Positions 45,928-54,309 of a stretch of DNA of 64,000 nt are shown here, in pieces. The notes below the pieces were generated by a model. It was not told the origin of the DNA and ran no database searches. It worked only from the letters and a program-made list of their open reading frames with translations. Every line of letters starts with the position of its first letter. Position 1 is the stretch's first letter. A program made the translations under genes and the position numbers. Where the stretch lies: contig NZ_CP092123.1 of NCBI RefSeq assembly GCF_022343685.1, positions 992,001 through 1,056,000 on the forward strand, given 5' to 3'. The DNA comes from Marinobacterium sediminicola (GTDB lineage: Bacteria > Pseudomonadota > Gammaproteobacteria > Pseudomonadales > Balneatricaceae).

Positions 45928-46806
45928 ATGACGGACACAACGAGAGGCGTGGCGGTGGTGACAGGAGCCAGTCGTGGCGTCGGCAAGGGCATCGCCATAG
46001 CACTTGGCTCTGCAGGCATGACGGTATACGTCACCGGGCGTTCTGCCACCGAGAGTCGGGCGTCACTCAAGGGGCAAGTGTTGCCTGGTACGGTGCGGGA
46101 AACGGCCGAAGCGGTCACGCGTGCCGGAGGGCAGGGGATCGCCGTTGCCTGTGATCACGCCGATGATCAGCAGGTGAAGGCGCTGTTTGATCAGGTCGAG
46201 CGTGAGCAGGGGCGGCTCGATCTGCTGGTCAACAATGCCATCGCCCTGCATGACAACCTGATCGATCCCGGTCCCTTCTGGGAAAAGCCGCCTGAACTGG
46301 TCAACCTGATCGATGTGGGGTTGCGCTCCTCCTATGTCGCCAGCTACTACGCTGCGCCGCTGCTGTTGAAAAGTGAACAGGCGCTGGTTGTCTTCACCTC
46401 CTCCTATGGCGGTGCCTGTTACATGCACGGTCCTGCGTATGGTGCGCAAAAGGCCGGTGGCGACAAGATGGCGGCCGATATGGCGGTGGACTTTGAAGGG
46501 ACCGGCGTCAGCTGCGTTTCCCTGTGGTTGGGACCGCAAAAGACCGAACGCTCGGCGGTCGCTGCTGTCGCCAGACCGGATTCCTACGGCGACATCATGG
46601 AGATCGGCGAAAGTCCCGAATTCAACGGACGGGTGATTCTGGCGCTGCTGCAGGACCCTCAGCTTGAGGCATATTCCGGCAAGACCCTGATCAGTGCCGA
46701 ATTGGCGCAGGACTCCGGCATCCCGGATGACAACGGTCGCCAGCCCCCCTCGTTTCGCACACTGCTGGGGGCTCCGCTGGCGTGGAACCCGGTACGCATC
46801 ATCTGA
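45928..46806 (+). CDS. Short-chain dehydrogenase (DHRS1-like)
   Basis: 292 residues, longer than a classical SDR. It has VVTGASRGVGKGIAIALGSAG at the N-terminus, LLVNNAIALHDN in the NNAG position, VFTSSYGGACYMHGPAYGAQKAGGDKM with Ser and YxxxK, and LWLGPQKTERS. The insertion between the cofactor loop and NNA (ESRASLKGQVLPGTVRETAEAV, shown in part) is seen in DHRS1-type proteins. Substrate unknown; it heads the small unit with KSI and a SnoaL-like protein, so a steroid is plausible. AGGGAAAG lies before the ATG. Confidence 0.82.
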   Translation: MTDTTRGVAVVTGASRGVGKGIAIALGSAGMTVYVTGRSATESRASLKGQVLPGTVRETAEAVTRAGGQGIAVACDHADDQQVKALFDQVEREQGRLDLLVNNAIALHDNLIDPGPFWEKPPELVNLIDVGLRSSYVASYYAAPLLLKSEQALVVFTSSYGGACYMHGPAYGAQKAGGDKMAADMAVDFEGTGVSCVSLWLGPQKTERSAVAAVARPDSYGDIMEIGESPEFNGRVILALLQDPQLEAYSGKTLISAELAQDSGIPDDNGRQPPSFRTLLGAPLAWNPVRII

Positions 46807-46867
46807 TGTGGGTGAACGCCAACGGCAATATCACCTGCAGGCTAACGAATAACAACAAGGAATTAAC

Positions 46868-47260
46868 ATGATCAATGCTGAACAGATACACACCATCATG
46901 GCGCGCTACCTGGAATTGGTCAGCAGCGGTGATGTTGACGCAATCCTGGCCCTCTATGCCAGCGATGCCATCGTCGAAGACCCGGTTGGTCAGCCTCCCC
47001 ATATTGGCCGTCATGCGATTGATGCCTTCTACCGCAATGGGCTGGGCGAGATGAAGGTCAGGGCCGAGCTGCAAGGCCCGATCCGCGCCACTGATAGTGG
47101 CTGGGGTGCCATGCCTTTCAGTGTCACCGTGACCAATGCCGATCCGGTGACCCGGATCGACGTGATTGATGTGATGGAGTTCGATGACAAGGGACGGATC
47201 AAATCGATGAAAGCCTACTGGGGCGAGCAGAACCTGACGACCCAGCCCCAGGGAGACTGA
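46868..47260 (+). CDS. ksi: Steroid delta-5-3-ketoisomerase
   Basis: 130 residues. It lines up throughout with Pseudomonas putida KSI as I recall it: IMARYLELVSSGDVDAI, VEDPVGQPPHIGRHAIDAFY, GLGEMKVRAELQGPIRAT, GAMPFSV, DVIDVMEFDDKGRI, AYWGEQNL. The catalytic residues are all present at the expected offset of two: Tyr14, Asp38 (the base) and Asp101, equivalent to Tyr16, Asp40 and Asp103. It moves the 5,6 double bond of 3-oxosteroids to the 4,5 position. This is the firmest single proof that the island handles steroids. It is followed four bases later by a SnoaL-like gene. Confidence 0.95.
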   Translation: MINAEQIHTIMARYLELVSSGDVDAILALYASDAIVEDPVGQPPHIGRHAIDAFYRNGLGEMKVRAELQGPIRATDSGWGAMPFSVTVTNADPVTRIDVIDVMEFDDKGRIKSMKAYWGEQNLTTQPQGD

Positions 47261-47264
47261 TGCC

Positions 47265-47708
47265 ATGGATCTTGAACAGCGCATCACCCGCATCGAGGCA
47301 TTGGACGCGATCCGCACGCTGAAACACCGCTATCTGAATGCCTGTGATCTCAAGGAAGTGGAGAGCATCCGGGCATGTTTTGCGGAAGGAGAAATCGATA
47401 TCGATTACGGTCCCATTGGTCGATTCAGCGACCGTGACAGTTTTATCGAACTCTACCGGCAGCTGGCCTGCCATGAGCGGGTCAAGGATCTGCATCACGG
47501 CAGCAACCCGGAAATTGAGCTGATCAGCGACACCGAAGCGACAGGCCGCTGGGGGCTCTTCTACTTCAATCTGGATGCGGAAAGCGGCGCAACCCTGCAG
47601 CTGAGCGGGGTCTATTACGACCGTTATCGGCGCCTTGATGGCCATTGGAAGATCGTGGCTACGCGGTTTGAGCGGCTGCAAGAGCTGGCATCTCCCGCCG
47701 TTACCTGA
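47265..47708 (+). CDS. SnoaL-like (NTF2-fold) protein, KSI neighbour
   Basis: 147 residues: ITRIEALDAIRTLKHRYLNACD, CFAEGEIDIDYGPIG, and a C-terminal strand pair GVYYDRYRRLDGHWKIVATRFER, typical of the SnoaL_4 NTF2-like fold. Members include isomerases, dehydratases and cyclases. It is not KSI itself, since the Tyr/Asp/Asp set is not in place. Position right after ksi suggests a lyase or isomerase step on a steroid intermediate. A second NTF2-like protein of similar length is at 52183. A GCCGGTG-CCT-GCACCGGC hairpin follows the stop. Confidence 0.8.
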   Translation: MDLEQRITRIEALDAIRTLKHRYLNACDLKEVESIRACFAEGEIDIDYGPIGRFSDRDSFIELYRQLACHERVKDLHHGSNPEIELISDTEATGRWGLFYFNLDAESGATLQLSGVYYDRYRRLDGHWKIVATRFERLQELASPAVT

Positions 47709-48181
47709 TTGCAGCAGGGCCGGTGCCTGCACCGGCTATTTCCTGTGTGTAGTAGCCCAAGTAATGTCTGGAAAAGTAGACCCTAATGGGGCAGGATTGA
47801 GGCTTAAAGGATTCAAGGGCCTGCTTCATTGCGAATAGCCCGACAACACATGTACGCCTGATCATTTTCAACGGAAGGGAGATGGAAGCGTTGTCTTACC
47901 GTATCAATACTTTAGTTCATTGCCTGTTTCTGTATCTCAAGTGCCACTGTACTGCCTTCAAGCGAGGTATGTTCCAAAGTGTGCACGTGCTTGAGATGGG
48001 CGTACCCGCTCGGTGGTTCGAATCCGAGAAAAGTACCTTTTTGTTCGGATTTCTTGGTATAAAATCCATTTATTTCAATGAGTTATTCAGTGCTGGTCAG
48101 AATTAAAAGGTATACCCGATAATAATTATTATGAGGTCGGAGACCTCATTAACAGACTGTTAGCGCTCAGAAGGAGATAGC
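47709..48181. other. Junction between steroid island and cassette patch; no confident gene
   Basis: Begins with a GCCGGTG/GCACCGGC hairpin (terminator-like). At 47765-47788 lies the IS-end-like repeat shared with 9015-9038. Around 48009-48028 a TGGTTCGAATCCGAG stretch looks like a tRNA T-loop, but no full tRNA can be drawn. At 48132-48148 TGAGGTC-GGA-GACCTCA forms a hairpin, and TAACAGACTGTTA at 48150-48162 followed by GCGC is a possible degenerate attC remnant. A 74-codon frame at 47882-48106 has no family features and is not called. Base composition turns AT-rich from here on. Confidence 0.45.
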
Positions 48182-48562
48182 GTGAAGACTCATCTTCAAT
48201 ATTCAGATAAAGACATTTACCTAGTCAATGACATAGTCAAGAACTGGAAGAAAAAAGGTTTTGTAGGGACATTAGACGAAGGTAATTGCTCAAAGGGCTT
48301 TGTTGATATATCCACCGATGATTGGACCCAACCAGGTACGAGAGAAGTAATTTTTAGATTGCATAAGATATATGCAGGCTCGGGCTTTTTTGGGGAGAAA
48401 TGCTTGTGGGTCTCTGAGCTATTTACTAAAGCAGGTGGCGAAATCACGAAGTACGGGTGTGTTGAAGCTAAGAACCAACTTAAAGCTCTTGACAGAGCTA
48501 TAAATCAAGTCGGATTTGGCTTTTCAAGCAAAACGAAAATTGAAGATTACTATCTTGTATAG
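48182..48562 (+). CDS. Cassette-borne protein of unknown function (126 aa)
   Basis: 126 residues starting at a GTG with AAGGAG seven bases upstream. No family is recognised. It is a small soluble-looking protein without signal or membrane segment, rich in Lys, Gly and aromatic residues (KNWKKKGFVGTLDEGNCSKGFVDIS, shown in part). Codon use is clearly more AT-rich than the island genes, as in integron cassettes. It is followed eight bases later by a second unknown gene on the same strand, and the pair ends at an attC site, so both probably arrived as one cassette. Confidence 0.7.
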   Translation: MKTHLQYSDKDIYLVNDIVKNWKKKGFVGTLDEGNCSKGFVDISTDDWTQPGTREVIFRLHKIYAGSGFFGEKCLWVSELFTKAGGEITKYGCVEAKNQLKALDRAINQVGFGFSSKTKIEDYYLV

Positions 48563-48570
48563 GGGAATGT

Positions 48571-49083
48571 ATGAGTTTTGAAAATATGGCATTGGAAGGC
48601 TACTACACAAAAAGCGGTGTTCCGGAACAAGAGGCCAAAGTGATTTCCTCATTATTTGGTGGAAATTTTATTCATCTACAAGCTGAGCAGAGACAGCAGG
48701 GTGGAGGGAAAAAATCAAAGGCGCTAGCTGCGGTCCATGTATCTGATGGAATATTTGCTGGCGCCAGCCTCTATGGTGACTTTCCATTATGGGATCAAGC
48801 AGATTCACTCGACGAAGTGGAGCGGGTTGTAAAGATCGTTCGTGCGGCAGGTGTTTGTAGTGTCTGCGTTTATGCATATGCTTTGGATTCTGATATTACA
48901 GAGCAATCAAAAGAGTCTTATAGAGATTTTCTAAGAATTGCCCAGAGCAAAGCTTCTACATTCGGCGGTTCTTTGAAAACAGATGAATTCTTATCAGAGT
49001 TTTCGCAGACAATAGACAGGTTAAGCATTGCATCAGCAGCACATGGGGAAAGAAAAGGCTTCTTTTCCAAGATCTTTGGGTAA
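48571..49083 (+). CDS. Cassette-borne protein of unknown function (170 aa)
   Basis: 170 residues, ATG after GGGGAATGT. No family recognised. Soluble, with a mixed alpha/beta look: an N-terminal helix-rich part, AALAVHVSDGIFAGASLYG-like strands, and a C-terminal helix ending ERKGFFSKIFG. The gene stops four bases before the left arm of an attC site that is broken by IS110 copy 2. AT-rich codon use matches the preceding gene. A two-gene cassette may be a toxin-antitoxin or immunity pair, but nothing in either sequence shows this. Confidence 0.7.
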   Translation: MSFENMALEGYYTKSGVPEQEAKVISSLFGGNFIHLQAEQRQQGGGKKSKALAAVHVSDGIFAGASLYGDFPLWDQADSLDEVERVVKIVRAAGVCSVCVYAYALDSDITEQSKESYRDFLRIAQSKASTFGGSLKTDEFLSEFSQTIDRLSIASAAHGERKGFFSKIFG

Positions 49084-49120
49084 AGCGCTAACAAGTGACT
49101 GTGGTGTCCAGCATAAATAA

Positions 49121-50247
<1,127 letters not shown>

Positions 50248-50410
50248 TTACCCGGAAAACACACGGAATTATCCATACAAGGCGCTGCTGTCGGACAAAT
50301 TTTCCGCTGCGCTCCAAATTCGCCGCAGAGCGCAGCGTTAAGATTCCGAGTTACCCACGAACAGTAGACACCTTCTATAGTTAGGTTTACCCCTGACGAG
50401 GAGGTGCAAG

Positions 50411-50731
50411 ATGGCCAGGAAAAAGTACCAGCACTACACCGAAGAGTTTCGGCGCGAGGCCGTCAGGCGTGCTGATCAACCTGGAAATACAGCGGCCTCA
50501 GTGACAAGGAGCTGGGGATTCATCCCGGTCAGATTTACAACTGGAGACGTCAGTTTACCCGGCTGTCGAGAAGCAGTTTAACAGCTTGAACGGGGTGGAC
50601 TACTCCAAGCCGGAGAGTGATGAAGTCCGGCAGCTGAAGCGCGAACGGGATGCGCTGAAAAAGGAGCTTGAGTTCCTAAAAAAGGCAGCTGACGGAAGGC
50701 CGCCCCCGTACTTTGCGAGTCAGCACGAGTA
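50411..50731 (+). pseudogene. IS3-family OrfA, frameshifted
   Basis: Starts MARKKYQHYTEEFRREAVRR, the usual OrfA helix-turn-helix opening. After NTAASV the frame breaks; the correct continuation KELGIHPGQIYNWRRQFTRLS appears one frame over, and a second break follows before EKQFNSLNG. The remainder (YSKPESDEVRQLKRERDALKKELEFLKKA, shown in part) is a leucine-zipper segment in the original frame. Each break is explained by one missing base near 50504 and 50569. In its present frame translation stops at 50581. CTAAAAAAG near 50676 would be the normal slippage site into orfB. Confidence 0.8.
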
Positions 50732-51586
50732 AAGTACGCTCTGATACAAGAGTATCGGGGGCAGTACGCGATACGGTTGATGTGCCGAGTTCTGGATGTA
50801 TCGGCTTCAGGATTTTATCGCTGGTTGAGTCGTGAGGTTAGCACACGGGGGCTCAGGCGGCAGTTCATGGAAGAGCAGGTCATGGATACCTTTGCCACCT
50901 ACAAAGCCCGCTACGGGGCACCCCGAATCGCCAAGGAGCTTAATGCCTTGGGCATCCCTTGCTCGGTTAATTATGTCGCCAACATCCTGAAACACAACGG
51001 CACACGGGCGCGTAACGGCAAGGCGTTCAAGTACACGCCGGCCACGGAAGCGATGACAGGCGTCGCCGAAAATCTTCTCGAGCGTCGTTTCAACGCGGAC
51101 GGTCCGAACCAGAAATGGACGACCGATATAACCTACATCTGGGTGCGTGATCGCTGGCTATACCTGGCAACGGTGATGGACCTGTATTCGCGTAGTATCG
51201 TCGGCTGGTCGCTGGATACGAGCATGACAGAACAACTGATCACGGATGCCCTGAATATGGCGTTCAAGCGACGTGTTATCGAGCCGGGACTGATTATTCA
51301 CTCGGATCGTGGAGTCCAGTATCGATCCAATCGTTATCAGGCGCTTATGGAGCAACACGGTTGCAAACGGAGTATGAGCCGGAAAGGAAACTGTTGGGAT
51401 AATGCCGTCATGGAATCGTTTTCCAGCCGACTGAAGGTCGAGCTGATCTATGCTGAACAGTATCGGACGATAGACGAAGCGAAATCAGGGATCTTCGAAT
51501 ACATCGAAGTATTTTATAACCGCATACGTAGGCACTCGGCTTTGGGTTATGTCAGCCCAGCAGAGTACGAGCGCAAATGCGCATAA
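50693..51586 (+). CDS. IS3-family transposase OrfB (DDE integrase)
   Basis: The frame is open from 50693 and reads ARVKYALIQEYRGQYAIRLMCRVLDVSASGFYRWL, so OrfB is normally made by frameshift from OrfA; the first possible internal start is the TTG/ATG at 50777/50780. The DDE residues are in KWTTDITYI, IIHSDRGVQY and WDNAVMESFSSRLKVE. The C-terminus IFEYIEVFYNRIRRHSALGYVSPAEYE is typical. The catalytic frame looks complete, but without OrfA it is probably inactive except in trans. Confidence 0.9.
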   Translation, partial: RKAAPVLCESARVKYALIQEYRGQYAIRLMCRVLDVSASGFYRWLSREVSTRGLRRQFMEEQVMDTFATYKARYGAPRIAKELNALGIPCSVNYVANILKHNGTRARNGKAFKYTPATEAMTGVAENLLERRFNADGPNQKWTTDITYIWVRDRWLYLATVMDLYSRSIVGWSLDTSMTEQLITDALNMAFKRRVIEPGLIIHSDRGVQYRSNRYQALMEQHGCKRSMSRKGNCWDNAVMESFSSRLKVELIYAEQYRTIDEAKSGIFEYIEVFYNRIRRHSALGYVSPAEYERKCA

Positions 51587-51636
51587 TCAAAGTGTCTACT
51601 TTTTGTGGGTAGTACCAAACTAAGGAGAGTAAGCGA

Positions 51637-52002
51637 ATGTATGGCGATAAACTGAGATCAATTGAGTTGCCATTTAAAAGATGGCATGAAACAGGATTCG
51701 AATTTGGTTTAGAGCAGTATACAAAAGAAAACTGTCAAAAAGCAGAATCGATATTTTTAAACTTAATAGATAAGCTAATATCTATTGGTGAATCTGCAAC
51801 AGAAGAACAAAAGTTAGAACTATTTAAATCATGTGTTGAGGCCCTTAACTCTTTAAATGAAGAACTGGATGACTGTTTTATAGAAACCGGAGAGCGTGAG
51901 GATCTTTGTGAGCTTGTTGATGAGTTTACAAAAGCTGTAGGTCTAGACCCTAAAAACTACGCAGATGGCGCGGGGCTAGCTGATTTGTGGCGTGATTGGT
52001 AA
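51637..52002 (+). CDS. Cassette-borne small acidic protein, unknown function (121 aa)
   Basis: 121 residues, ATG with AAGGAG about ten bases upstream. Mostly helical and acidic: KENCQKAESIFLNLIDKLIS, KLELFKSCVEALNSLNEELDD, FIETGEREDLCELVDEFTKAVG, and it ends GAGLADLWRDW. I have seen similar ETGERE-LCEL proteins in integron cassettes and next to toxins, but the family name and role are not known to me; an immunity-type role is conceivable. AT-rich codon use. The stop is about six bases before a well-formed attC. Confidence 0.75.
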   Translation: MYGDKLRSIELPFKRWHETGFEFGLEQYTKENCQKAESIFLNLIDKLISIGESATEEQKLELFKSCVEALNSLNEELDDCFIETGEREDLCELVDEFTKAVGLDPKNYADGAGLADLWRDW

Positions 52003-52007
52003 ATTGT

Positions 52008-52061
52008 TCTAACAAATTGGTCAACATGACGCCTGGCGGTGCATGTTACCAAGGCGTTAGC
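52008..52061 (+). repeat. Integron attC recombination site
   Basis: Left arm CTAAC-AAA-TTGGT-C-AACATG pairs with right arm CATGTT-ACCAA-GGC-GTTAG. R box (CTAAC/GTTAG), unpaired three-base spacer (AAA/GGC), L box (TTGGT/ACCAA), one extrahelical C and a further six-base stem are all present. This is a textbook attC fold of about 54 bases, located right after the 121-residue gene. Confidence 0.9.
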
Positions 52062-52063
52062 TA

Positions 52064-52090
52064 TCCGAGTTACCCACGAACAGTAGACAC
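52064..52090 (+). repeat. Solitary IS3-type terminal repeat after the attC
   Basis: TCCGAGTTACCCACGAACAG followed by TAGACAC repeats exactly the left end of the IS3-family element (50344-50370), and again lies directly behind an attC. No transposase follows, so it is the relic of a second copy or of a rearrangement. Confidence 0.75.
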
Positions 52091-52182
52091 TCCTGGTACA
52101 GATGGTCGATGAGCCTAACCCCGCACGCCCGCTATGTTGGTGATCTTTATGTTTGCCCCTTGGCTAATCGGAGATCACCAAC

Positions 52183-52629
52183 ATGGCTCAGCCCGCCCAT
52201 GTACAAATCTGTAATCTTCTCTACCGCTATGCCGAGCTGATCGACAGCGGCCAGTTGGCTGCCGCAGCTGAGCTGTACCGGCATGCGCGTATTCATACCG
52301 GCAGTGAGCAGTCTCCCCTCAATGCTGATGGCCTGCTGCAAACCTGGCAATCGATGCTCAAGCTCTATCCCTGTGGTACCCCCCGTACCAGGCATATGAT
52401 CACCAACCCCCTTGTTGAGGTGGATGAGGTGGCGGGTAGGGCGAGCTGCCGTTCTTACTACACCGTCTTTCAAGCCACCGATGACCTGCCGCTGCAGCCG
52501 ATCATTACCGGTCGTTACCATGACGAGTTTGAATGCGTTGAAGGTGAGTGGCGCTTCAGCTTTCGCGATTACACACTGGTGGATCATATCGGGAATCTGA
52601 GGCACCACCTCACGACATCAATTCACTAG
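52183..52629 (+). CDS. SnoaL-like (NTF2-fold) protein
   Basis: 148 residues: ICNLLYRYAELIDSGQLAAAAELY, a variable centre, then CRSYYTVFQATDDLPLQPIITGRYHDEF and GEWRFSFRDYTLVDHIGNL. This is the SnoaL_4 arrangement seen in the protein at 47265 and in KSI-related isomerases. GC content is again that of the island, so the steroid region resumes here after the cassette patch. Role unknown; lyase or isomerase on a steroid intermediate is inferred from context. Confidence 0.78.
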   Translation: MAQPAHVQICNLLYRYAELIDSGQLAAAAELYRHARIHTGSEQSPLNADGLLQTWQSMLKLYPCGTPRTRHMITNPLVEVDEVAGRASCRSYYTVFQATDDLPLQPIITGRYHDEFECVEGEWRFSFRDYTLVDHIGNLRHHLTTSIH

Positions 52630-52677
52630 AGGCAACTGCTTTCAAATCCAGGCCCAGCAGCATTTAAATCGGTGCCG

Positions 52678-53106
52678 CTATTGTGCCTTGGGCACCAGGT
52701 CTACCACCCAGATCTCGGCATCTTCCGTTTCGCTGGGGTTACGGAACCAGTGGACTGTATCCGCATTCTCATACCAGGCATCGCCGACTTGAAGGGTGCG
52801 GCTGGACTCCCCACGGTATTCGATGACGGTGCCTTTGGTAACGCGAACGATACCCGGACGTCCATGGTGCGGGTGATTATGGATGGCGCCGCCGGGTGCA
52901 ATGCCGACAAGTCGGGCACGTAGATCATAGTCACCGACCGAACCTGGCAGCTCATGCGGGGCTAGGTCAACGAGGCCGACGGCTTCAGCACCGCCGCTGA
53001 TGCCCATGGCTTTTTCAGGGGGTGTTTCGTCGTTGGCCATGAGCGGTGCAGAGCCTATCAGCCCTGCGCATACAGCAACGCAGTAGTGGGTAATACGCAT
53101 GGTCAT
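52678..53106 (-). CDS. Exported cupin-domain protein
   Basis: 142 residues from the ATG at 53106, preceded by AAGGATG. A signal peptide ends near LMAND. The cupin motifs are GAIHNHPHHGRPGIVRVTKG (metal-binding histidines) and GDAWYENADTVHWFRNPS (second histidine), so a single double-stranded beta-helix domain fills the mature chain. Such exported cupins are often small enzymes or binding proteins of unknown role. It converges on the SnoaL-like gene. The following 280-bp gap to 53386 has no gene. Confidence 0.82.
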   Translation of the reverse strand: MTMRITHYCVAVCAGLIGSAPLMANDETPPEKAMGISGGAEAVGLVDLAPHELPGSVGDYDLRARLVGIAPGGAIHNHPHHGRPGIVRVTKGTVIEYRGESSRTLQVGDAWYENADTVHWFRNPSETEDAEIWVVDLVPKAQ

Positions 53107-53385
53107 ATCATCCTTCTTTTTATTCAGGGTGCTCCAGCGATGATGTAAGCCGTGCAGGGAGCTTATGAATAATAGGCAGTGCCATGGCAATGCGCTATTT
53201 CAGGTGCAAGGCAGGAGCAACGCCGAAATGCTACCCGCGAAACGTTAAGCCGCGCTTCCCGGTCCAGTGCCGCGTCACCTGTCATCAGATCTTTTGTTGT
53301 GTCTCCGCTAATCACTTGCGCAGCTCCAACCGCCTGCCTATAGAGTACAAGTAGTGATTGATGGCATTCGGATGCACGCAGGAAG

Positions 53386-54279
53386 ATGAAAGCACTCTCA
53401 GTTTCACTGGCAGCACTGTTACTCAGTGGTTGTACTCAGATTGGACTCAGGTTTGGGGTAAGCCTGGCCAATTTGCCCGCCAGGCTCAGTGATACGCGGG
53501 TGACCCACGACTTGGCTTACGGGCCGGATGAGCAGCACCGGCTGGATATCTACCGGCCGGCAGAAGCGGAGGGTGATGCGCCGGTGCTGGTGTTTTTTTA
53601 TGGCGGTCGCTGGACCGATGGTGACAAGTCGATGTATCCCTTTGTTGGCGAGGCTTTTGCCGGCAGGGGGTATGTCACGGTGATTGTGGATCATCGCAAG
53701 TATCCACAGGTACGCTTCCCTGAGTTTGTCCATGACGGTGCCAGTGCGCTGGCCTGGGTGCATGATCATATTGACCGCTTTGGCGGTGATCCTGATCGGT
53801 TGTTCCTCGCCGGTCATTCCTCAGGTGCCCATATCGCCTCGCTGCTGGCGGCGGATGAGCGCTACCTTCAGGCACAGGGCAAGCCGACGAATATCGTTCA
53901 GGCCTTTGCCGGGTTGGCGGGTCCCTATGATTTCGTGCCTCACGAGGACGATCTGATCGATATGTTCGGCCCGCCTGAGCGCTATCCACAGATGCAGACC
54001 ACCACCTTTATCGACGGTAAAGAACCGCCCATGTTGCTGCTTTGGGGGGAAGAGGACTCAGTGGTCTGGCAGCGCAATATCGATCAGTTGAGTCAGCGGA
54101 TTCGGGACACCTCCGGGCGAGTGACAACACGTACCTACAAGGGGATTGATCATGTGGGGATTATGGCCAGTCTGACCTGGTTCATGCGCGATCGTCGGCC
54201 CGTGTTTGAGGATATGCTTGGATTTTTCCAGCAGCATGATGTCGCTACTGAGGCTGTAACAAAAAAGGCGGCGCCCTGA
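53386..54279 (+). CDS. Lipoprotein alpha/beta hydrolase (carboxylesterase/HSL-like)
   Basis: 297 residues. Lipobox Leu-Leu-Ser-Gly-Cys gives a lipid-anchored N-terminus. The oxyanion region is VLVFFYGGRWTDGDKSMY, the nucleophile is in LFLAGHSSGAHIASLLA (G-H-S-S-G), the acid in LLLWGEEDSVV and the histidine in GIDHVGIM. It is a cell-envelope esterase that might free esterified steroids before uptake. It shares a bidirectional terminator with the convergent MMPL gene. It is not the cytoplasmic meta-cleavage hydrolase of the pathway. Confidence 0.87.
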   Translation: MKALSVSLAALLLSGCTQIGLRFGVSLANLPARLSDTRVTHDLAYGPDEQHRLDIYRPAEAEGDAPVLVFFYGGRWTDGDKSMYPFVGEAFAGRGYVTVIVDHRKYPQVRFPEFVHDGASALAWVHDHIDRFGGDPDRLFLAGHSSGAHIASLLAADERYLQAQGKPTNIVQAFAGLAGPYDFVPHEDDLIDMFGPPERYPQMQTTTFIDGKEPPMLLLWGEEDSVVWQRNIDQLSQRIRDTSGRVTTRTYKGIDHVGIMASLTWFMRDRRPVFEDMLGFFQQHDVATEAVTKKAAP

Positions 54280-54293
54280 GGACGCCACCTTTT
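54263..54293. terminator. Bidirectional terminator between esterase and MMPL genes
   Basis: AAAAGG-C-GGCG pairs with CGCC-A-CCTTTT, with A and T runs on the two sides, serving both converging genes. It overlaps the last codons of the esterase. Confidence 0.75.
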
Positions 54294-54309
54294 GAGTCTA
54301 GCGGACGGA

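Larger units (their letters stand above)
50344..51616 (+). mobile_element. IS3-family insertion sequence, orfA damaged
   Basis: The left end TTACCCACGAACAGTAGACAC (about 50351-50371) and the complement of the right end, TACCCACAAAAAGTAGACAC (about 51592-51612), form imperfect terminal repeats; exact outer limits are uncertain by several bases. Inside are orfA and orfB in overlapping frames. It lies directly after the attC of the preceding cassette. Two single-base deletions in orfA suggest the copy can no longer move by itself. Confidence 0.85.

Noticed and set aside
48009-48028. tRNA T-loop-like sequence
   Set aside because: TTCGAAT is flanked by bases that could pair, but no D-arm, anticodon arm or acceptor stem can be drawn around it.
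47882-48106. 74-codon reading frame in the junction region
   Set aside because: No recognisable features, no clear ribosome-binding site and it crosses tRNA-like and hairpin sequences; kept only as part of the gap description.
48132-48162. Possible further attC upstream of the 126-residue gene
   Set aside because: A hairpin and TAACAGACTGTTA are present, but there is no L box or extrahelical base, so at best it is a degraded remnant.
52183-52629. SnoaL-like protein as a second ketosteroid isomerase
   Set aside because: It shares the NTF2-like fold but lacks the VEDP..G and DVIDVM segments that carry the two catalytic Asp residues in the protein at 46868.
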